Assembly: GCA_963920665.1 (NCBI GenBank)
Contig: OY987273.1
Coordinates: 14,324,501-14,388,500 of the forward strand
From: Straminergon stramineum
Taxonomy: Eukaryota > Streptophyta > Bryopsida > Hypnales > Calliergonaceae
Length of the DNA stretch: 64,000 nt
Direction: 5' to 3'
Shown: piece after piece, positions 57,721 through 64,000 of the stretch
Position numbering within the stretch: the first letter of the stretch is position 1
Layout of the letters: each line of letters starts with the position of its first letter
Made by a program: the position numbers and the translations under genes
Notes under the pieces: generated by a model
What the model was told of the DNA's origin: nothing
The model's input: the letters and a program-made list of their open reading frames with translations, nothing else
Databases searched by the model: none

Positions 57721-59410
57721 GAGTTAGGAATTTATTTTTTGTGACATTAATGGGCTTCCAAGGGGGCTATTATCACTTACTCTTGATCAAGAGGGGATGA
57801 TGGTTTAGGAGGGGCTCAAGAGAGAGGTAGGGGCAGTACTTTAAAGTTGAAGAGGGAGTGGATTGGGGGGACTATGAGGTTTTTAATAGACATGTGTGAA
57901 GAAAAATATTGGGAATACAATTGTAAGCCCTTCAAGCAAGCGAATTGGGAGTTTTTTGTGAGGGAGTTCAACAAGCAATTCTCTAACGCCCCTCAAAGAA
58001 CTTGCAAGCAAAAGTATAACAAGTGGAACAAGATGAAGACAATTTACCAAGAGGAGAAGGCAAAGCAATAAGAAATTAGAGCCTCAAACTCACCTTCCAC
58101 TTGGACGCCATGGTATGAATCTTTTGATAGTATATGTGGTCGTACTATTAGAATCAATGGTGTTGTGAGCCCCTATTTCGTCACCGAGGACTCACTTATC
58201 TTATTTTTAATTTTTTTGTGAAAATAAGTGTGGAAAATAGTACAAAAAAACCAAAAAAGAGTGTAAAACCAAAATAGGTGTGTTACATGCCAACATAGTA
58301 TTTGGTCATATTTTGAGAGTTTTTACTAATTAGATTCAAATTTCACTTGTAAATAGGTTAGAACCTAACCAATTGTGGTAATTACGAGTTATGAGCATAC
58401 TAGGCTCAAAATCCCACATAGAAAAGACATCGCTTGGCTAATATTGATTGAGGGAACCCTGGTGAGGCACATAGGTCAGTTCGTGGAGATAGATTCCAGT
58501 TTCCCCATTTCATTGACGAAATAGTGGAACCCCAATTATTGGCTTGTAGATGTTAAAAATACCAAGAAGGGACTGTGGAGGAATCTTTGGTCCAAGGAAG
58601 GTGACTTATGGTTAAAACCATGCCCGGGAAACAACAGCGAAGTCGGTTTGCCAAGATTCCCACCAATGTGGAAGATTCCCTGGCTATCGATAATTAAATC
58701 AAGGAGTGGATTTTGTTCCCCTAGGCCAATGTGTAGAGTAAAAATATGAGCCTACACATGTGTTGTGGAATTCCATGGGAGGTTTCAGAAAAAAAATTCG
58801 GAGTTTTCTGATAGTCAGAAGATGCCTTTCCGGACGGTCAACTACCCAAACCTACGATGAGAAATTCCTAAAAATTCTCCAGGTGGTGGTAAAATCTCAC
58901 TAAAAATTATGATATCTTCTTTTATATTAATAAGACGCTTCAACAAGTTTCAAGACATTCCGATAGTCAGAAAAACCTGAACTTGCAAAATTCCTCAACA
59001 ATTGACAAAATTTAAAGATTACAGTGGAGTTGACTAGTGGATTGGGAGCATACAAAAGCGGAATGGGGTCAAAGATAGGTCTTTTCTTACTCCCCCACAC
59101 CTACTTAAGAGCCTAGGCTATTTACTTTTTAAAAAAAAGTCAAACTCCAAAAGTTGGGTTTTTAACCCTTTGGGGTGTTAAGTTGGCGTTAGGTTTCGTT
59201 GAAATTTTGAAGTTAGAAAAAGGGGTAGAGGGTTTCTCCTGACAAAAAATGGCCTTCTGAAGCCAATGGCGCAATCTGTTTGTGATTTGGAGTTAATCTC
59301 CAAAAGTTAGAAAATGGACTAGCGTAGAAGTCAAAATTGGTAAATTAGGGTGAAAATCCTAATTGATAAGATTACTATGTTGAAATGAGAGGAGGTGGGT
59401 GCCTTTGAAA

Positions 59411-59422
59411 GAGTATATAAGG
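59411..59422 (+). promoter_or_regulatory. TATA box in the putative LTR
   Basis: GAGTATATAAGG, followed 30 bp on by a pyrimidine-rich 'tcttctctc' start region. It supports reading the element on the plus strand as U3-R-U5 with about 1.25 kb of U3. Confidence 0.55.
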
Positions 59423-60149
59423 TCACTCATTCTTCTCTCAAATTACCCCTTCTAGCCATTATTTTGGCTTTGTAAACACGTTGGTTCATTAATTGTGGAC
59501 TTTTGGCCATTTTTGAGCCAAAGTTGTGAACATGGTGTTTTTGGAGCATTTCAAGCTCCTTTTGTTTCTATTTTGTGAGCCTTGAAGGACATTGGGGTCC
59601 CTTCAAGTCTTATTTGTTGTCTTTATACTTGTTTTTGAAGATTTTGGTTGAAATTTGGTAGTACTTTGGTTGTACTAACTCTTGTTTTGCTATATTCATT
59701 GTTCCTTCAAGTCGTTGTTAGAACTTGAGTATTTGGCACTAATCCTAGAGGATTCTTCCCTTATGACTAGCGATGCCACTTAGGGAAAACCTCTAGCTTG
59801 GTATGTTATGATTTTGTACTAATTTTTTGTACTATCACTCTTGATTCATCCTCCTTTAATCTTTTTTTTGTCAAAATCTTTGTGTGTTATTTTCCATGCT
59901 TACCATTACATGGCGAAGCTTTGACTTTGGTTTTAAAAATTTGATAGGAAATTTGTGAGTTTGGGGAACACAACAAAGTTATAGTTCTTCATACTTAGAA
60001 TTTTAGAAACATTACAAAACACGGCGAAGCTTTGAACCTTTTTAAGCCGTTTGGCCTTGTTGACAGAAGTTTAGCTAAGTTGGCCCTTTCTTTGTGTTAA
60101 TTTTTATTTAGAACCGAGACCAAGAGTAAAGAAAAGAAGTGATAGTATA

Positions 60150-60640
60150 GAATTGAGTTTAAAATCATACAGTAGAGGTTGAGAGGTTTCCAAAAACATA
60201 AGATATGCAAAAATCCGAGTTGAAATGAGTGAGTTATGAGCGGATGAAGTTTAGTATTCAAATTGGATGAAAAAGTGTTAAACTCATCCAAACAGAGCAA
60301 AAGAGTAGGATTAGAAGTTAGGAAAAAATTAGAGTTTAAATATGTAATCAAAAGTGGATTTGAGATTACCATCTAAGAATAGTGAGCGGATGAAGTTTTT
60401 AATCACAGATTAGCGGTTAAACTTCATCCATGCATAACTTTTGCTAGGAAGGTCCAATTTGCAAGTGCTTTATGAATTTGGAAAGCTGATTTTAGACTCT
60501 AGAAGGAAAAAATACAAAAAATCTAAAAATAGTAATCTGTCAAAAGTCAGACCGAGAGCAAGAATACATAGAAGTAGAATTAGGGAGAAGAAATTAAAGA
60601 TAGAAGCATCAATTAGCATCGAAGAGTGTAGAAATTAGTA
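60150..60640 (+). repeat. Internal LTR repeat, copy 1
   Basis: Carries 'gaggtttccaaaaa' (60183), 'gcggatgaagttt', 'aaacttcatcca' (60419) and 'ctaaaaatagtaa' in the same order as copy 2, 1122 bp later. Confidence 0.8.
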
Positions 60641-61269
60641 ACTTCTAGCTCACCACTCTTTCTCTCATTAGCCTACAAACTATAATAGGGAGAAGTAGAG
60701 AAGAAGCTCTATAAAAACATTGCATTCCATTCTTGCAAACTTTCAAAACTCTTTACACACAAAAATTCTCCAACTCTAACATGCACGTGCAGAATGAAGA
60801 AAAGACAGAGTAGCAAGGAGGTTTAGAAGAAAAGAGAGATTAGAAAAGACATCAAGAGAATTTGAATAGCCAATAGCATAGCAGCAAGAGATCGTTGACT
60901 TGTAAGATATTGTTCAACTAGATCATAAAGTAGTAGATAGGAATTTATAGAATATACAAATCAACAAATTAGAAAATCTAAATAGAAAGAAAAGGAAGAA
61001 GTAGGAGAGGAAAGAAAAGAAGAAGTCTCATTAACCTCCACCAACTTGTATTAAAATCACCTTTTTAAGCGGGAAGCAAAATTTCAAAAAAGACTCCAAC
61101 ATAACAATTGATGGGGAGTTGGAAGGAGTTTACGACCACCTCCTAGATGAGGCAAATTCTAAGGTAAGACACTAATCACTTTAGCTTTCATTCAATTTCT
61201 TTGATTAGCTATTTTAACGCTCAACCGAATTATAAGTACAAGTCAGAGCGTTTAGAATAGGTTTTTCTT

Positions 61270-61665
61270 AAAATACAGATAGAAAATCTGATAGAGCTTT
61301 CTTAGAGGTTTCCAAAAATATCTTACACTTAGAAATCGGAGTCAAATTGAGAAAGATATTAGTAGATGAAGTTTAGGAATCATAGTGGATGAAAATTAGT
61401 TAATTTCATCCCAAAGGAACAAGAATGGAAACTTAGATGGTGTCAGAAATCTCAAAGTCAAAGGTGAAACGTAAAAGAAATTTCAAATTGTAGATTAGTA
61501 GGAAATTGCGGATGAAGTTTGGAAACACCGATTAGTAATCAAACTTCATCCACTCATAACTTTCACTAGGGAAGTCCAAAACAAAAGTTCTTTAGCAATA
61601 TGGATAGGTAAAACTAGGATATACAAGTAATAAAACTCAAAAGTCTAAAAATAGTAAATTGACAA
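61270..61665 (+). repeat. Internal LTR repeat, copy 2
   Basis: 'gaggtttccaaaaa' at 61305, 'aaacttcatcca' at 61541, 'ctaaaaatagtaa' near 61645; spacing to copy 1 is exactly 1122 bp at two anchors. Confidence 0.8.
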
Positions 61666-61839
61666 TAGAAGTCCCACACTTTGAAAACAAAGTAGAACGT
61701 GAATTAGAATCTTTTGAAGACAACCAAGTAGGACACTTAGAGTTAGTTTTGGATAGAAGGAACTTAGAGGAATCTAGAAGCACTTCGAACTCTAGAAAAT
61801 ACTTAAAACTCCAATAATTATAGAAGGATGAAGTTTGGA

Positions 61840-62170
61840 ACAAAGAATGGATGAAGTCACTCAAAGATCATCCATTGAACTTTAGACTTGGAACTTGAGT
61901 AGAAACTAATAGTATAAAGCTAGAGTCCAAAATTCGTAATCAATCAAAATAAGAAAAGTGTCAAAAAGAGTGGATGAAGTTTAGATAGCCTCTTAAAAAC
62001 CCCAACTTCATCCAGTTATAACTCCTTGTAGGAATCTCCGATTCTTGCAAGTCTTATGTTTTTGGAAATGGCGTGATTTGAACTACAACTTAGGAGAGCT
62101 AAATTTAGATTGTAAAAATTTTTAATAGAAAACCACAGTGGATGAAAAACTTTATGTTGGTTAAAACTAA
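61840..62170 (+). repeat. Internal LTR repeat, degenerate copies
   Basis: Further blocks of 'ggatgaagttt' (61829, 61973) and 'aacttcatccagttataact' (62003), followed by 'gtaggaatctccgattcttg', resemble the second half of copies 1 and 2. Confidence 0.6.
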
Positions 62171-62757
62171 TTTTTACAATTAGGTTCGTTTCTAGTGATT
62201 TCTTTGAACTTAGGCATTTAGAAAAGAGTCCATTGCTTGGAAGGCTCAGTGGACAACACTTAGACACCCGTTAGTAAATAAAGTTAAGACAAAACAAAAA
62301 GAACTTGTTGTGGAAGTTGTTTACCATGGGTGGGTAAATAAACACTCACAGGTGTACCTCATGATATTGATTAGGGAGTTCATTTGTAGCATTTTGCAAC
62401 TCAAATTTTGAGTGATGACAATGAGAGAACACTGCTTAGTACACCTCCTCCTTCCCCCACTCCAAGTGTTACTTCTTTACAGTCACTACATATAGAAGCG
62501 ATTAATCAACTGAGATGTGAAGTGTAAGTGAACATGAGTGTAGGCAGAGGAAAAGAAAGTTGGTTGCAAGAGATGAATCCATTGCCTCTACTATTACCAA
62601 TTTTTCCAAAGGTGGAGGAGATGAAGTTGTAGATCATTGAGAAATTGATAGACAATGAGAGAGAAAGTAGGGAGATAGTGTTAAAAGGACAATTAGAGAT
62701 GGCAATCCAATTTGTTAAAGCTTTGAAGGTGAAGGACTCTTCTAGGAGTTCTAAATA

Positions 62758-63006
62758 GATATTATATCCAAGGTGTTGTCTTCAAGACATAGGAATGTTA
62801 TTTCCCATCTTCTATGGAATTTGGCTTGAGTTGAGTTTGTTTAAATTTGTTCTAACATTGAATAAAAGATTTTTTATCCTATACATTTCTATATACAATA
62901 GGGTACAATAATCTTATAAGCAATTTATTTGTGCCATTCAAAGAATCTTACATAATATTGAATGAAAGTAGCACATTTTGTCTTGTATTCTTAACATTCA
63001 ATTCCT
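62758..63006. other. Spacer
   Basis: AT-rich, no gene seen. Confidence 0.4.
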
Positions 63007-63713
63007 ACACAATCCCAATTAAGAATACCAAAATTCAATTTCAAAAAATCAAAACTCCATTTTTTGAGAATTTTAAAAGTTGAATTCCATGGTTTTACAT
63101 AATATTTTTATGAAAACAATCGGTGACACATTCTTAAAATCCAATTGCATAGATATGTAGGGAATATGCATATGCACATTTTTCCTATTAAAAAACACCC
63201 ACTTCAAATAATAAAAATATCATCTTGGATGAATTCTTTTCTTTTCTTTTTTGAAATACTTAGACAATTTCCATTGAAATCTTTAATGAATTCATTGTAA
63301 AGTGTTATATGACCAAATTTAGAAGAAATAGATATTTCTATATTTTAACTAAATTTTGGCAAAATAATTGTACCATTATGCTCAAATGTAAATAATTAGT
63401 CACAATGTGCAGATCAACTATAAAAATTGAGTTAAAATATAGAAATATCCATTTTCTCTCATATGACACTATACCTTGAATTCATCCTAGATTCTATTTT
63501 TGTTACGTAAGGGGGTGTTTTTTAATACAAAAGATGTGCTTATGGATGTTCCCTACATATCTACACTACCAAATGTTAAAAATTCATTACCAATTGTTTT
63601 AAAAAAACTACTTTGTAAAACCATAGAAATTAACTTAAAAAATTCACCAAAAATGGAGTTTTGATTTTTTTAAACTTAAAATTGGTATGCTTGATTTGGA
63701 TTGCGTAAAGATG
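63007..63713. mobile_element. Foldback/MITE-like element of about 700 bp
   Basis: A long imperfect palindrome: left arm about 63007-63355, right arm about 63410-63713. Anchors pairing across the centre: 'aaaatcaaaactccattttt' with its complement at 63655, 'atggttttaca' with 'tgtaaaaccat' (63617), 'agatatgtagggaa' with 'ttccctacatatct', 'aaaaaacaccc' with 'gggtgtttttt', 'atatttctatattttaact' with 'agttaaaatatagaaatat'. The arms are roughly 80 percent similar by eye, so it is older than the 23.7-kb foldback. No target duplication was identified. Confidence 0.75.
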
Positions 63714-63734
63714 CAATGAAAGTAATGCTTACCA

Positions 63735-63850
63735 GAATGACCCACTTATTATGAGGCTTTTCCACCTCAAGGCAAAGAACCCCCCTAAAGTTGGGCTAGT
63801 GGGGAGTGTATGGACCCTAGACTCCTCCAAGCAATGAACTCCAACAATAT
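63735..63850 (-). repeat. Dispersed repeat, copy shared with 39.7 kb
   Basis: Reverse complement carries 'gttcattgcttggagg', 'ccatacactccccac', 'ctttaggggggttctttgcc' and 'aaaagcctcataa', matching 39679-39770 block by block. Confidence 0.8.
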
Positions 63851-64000
63851 TTTTGGTAAATTTTAAATAAATGAATTTAGATAAAAAGAAGGAAACCCCA
63901 TAAATCACCTAAAAGAGTGTCCTACTATACCCCTTTACCCTTAATACATACTTTAGAAAATAAGAGTAACCTCCATGGGTTGAAATCTACCTAAAATTGA
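63851..64000. other. Unassigned end of window
   Basis: AT-rich, nothing recognised. Confidence 0.4.

Larger units (their letters stand above)
58164..62350. mobile_element. 4187-bp TG...CA insertion, probable giant solo LTR
   Basis: Starts TGTGAGCCCC and ends ...aacactcaca, so it has TGTGAG/CTCACA inverted ends. It is flanked by the 5-bp duplication GGTGT (58159-58163 and 62351-62355), and removal rejoins the Myb/SANT frame (INGVPHDID). No second copy of its ends occurs inside, no tRNA primer site and no gag/pol frame were seen. A TATA box (59411-59422) and AATAAA words near the 3' end (62276, 62336) fit a long terminal repeat left by recombination between two LTRs. A non-autonomous element without internal repeats is the alternative. 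The 3' half holds tandem repeats. Confidence 0.8.
57787..62757 (+). pseudogene. Harbinger-associated Myb/SANT-like protein, split by an insertion
   Basis: First part 57787-58163: GLGGAQERGRGSTLKLK, then REWIGGTMRFLIDMCEEKYW, FKQANWEFFVREFNKQFSNA, and TCKQKYNKWNKMKTIYQEEK. This is a trihelix-like Myb/SANT domain (Myb_DNA-bind_3 type: W, W, then F/Y spaced as usual). After a stop at 58069 comes WTPWYESFDSICG and TIRING. The frame resumes after the insertion at 62351 as GVPHDID, then RKRKLVARDESIASTITNFS (62550-62610), and after frame breaks ends in a helical LEMAIQFVKALKV tail with a stop near 62757. In PIF/Harbinger transposons such a protein binds DNA and carries the transposase into the nucleus. 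No Harbinger DDE transposase was found in the window. Confidence 0.75.

Noticed and set aside
59572..59580. Internal TGTGAGCC as the start of a second LTR
   Set aside because: Only eight bases match the 5' end at 58164; the following sequence is unrelated.
60441..60638. 65-codon basic ORF
   Set aside because: Lies in the repeated non-coding part of the putative LTR and is not kept in the second repeat copy.
1..64000. CRISPR arrays, operons, bacterial promoters or organellar DNA
   Set aside because: Spliceosomal introns, eukaryotic transposons and absence of any prokaryotic gene order exclude them.

Overview
The window is plant nuclear DNA: AT-rich, with spliceosomal introns (GT...AG) and almost wholly made of decayed, nested transposable elements. 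One gene-like island with visibly more CG dinucleotides lies at about 53-57.8 kb. The homeodomain gene of the RLT/HB-DDT kind, a TNP2-type CACTA transposase, Ty3/gypsy pol, a DUF7869 remnant and a Harbinger-associated Myb/SANT-like gene all point to a land plant. The deep decay of very old elements suggests a large-genome lineage such as a gymnosperm, fern, lycophyte or bryophyte, but the sequence alone does not settle which. I see no tRNA, rRNA, organellar or prokaryotic signature.

0-29.5 kb is one nested stack. A Ty3/gypsy integrase gene (3979-4305 and 28625-29470) is split by a 24.3-kb CACTA transposon (4306-28624) with matching 20-bp terminal inverted repeats and a TGC target duplication; removing it rejoins the integrase frame. 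Inside the CACTA lie a plus-strand TNP2 transposase (21038-26770), two minus-strand multi-exon gene remnants (18440-15405 and 15320-10101) and a 141-codon intact ORF (19760-20185). It carries its own insertions: a 3.25-kb gag-like element (11949-15194, duplication AACAA), a 1058-bp foldback (23659-24716, duplication CCAT) and a MITE (28242-28500). A second, 5'-truncated copy of the gag-like element (917-3765) and a 205-bp CACTA-type hairpin MITE (3774-3978, duplication ATA) lie just outside.

29.5-53 kb holds a six-exon gene remnant of unknown function (31022-34809), a 1.2-1.3-kb inverted pair (32432-33640 / 37770-39108), a DUF7869 remnant (40365-40745), another unidentified coding remnant (42005-42798) and a foldback-like repeat complex (43.9-51.7 kb) built round a 54-bp minisatellite whose units each contain two hairpins.

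53-64 kb: a minus-strand homeobox gene (53760-55190 coding, leader exons back to about 57.25 kb) has its homeodomain and the conserved segment after it but no DDT domain in the window. Next to it is a Myb/SANT-like pseudogene (57787-62757) split by a 4187-bp TG...CA element (58164-62350, duplication GGTGT), probably a very long solo LTR. A second foldback (63007-63713) and a repeat shared with 39.7 kb end the window. Apart from the homeobox gene nothing here looks like a working host gene; most entries are transposon genes with stops and frameshifts.
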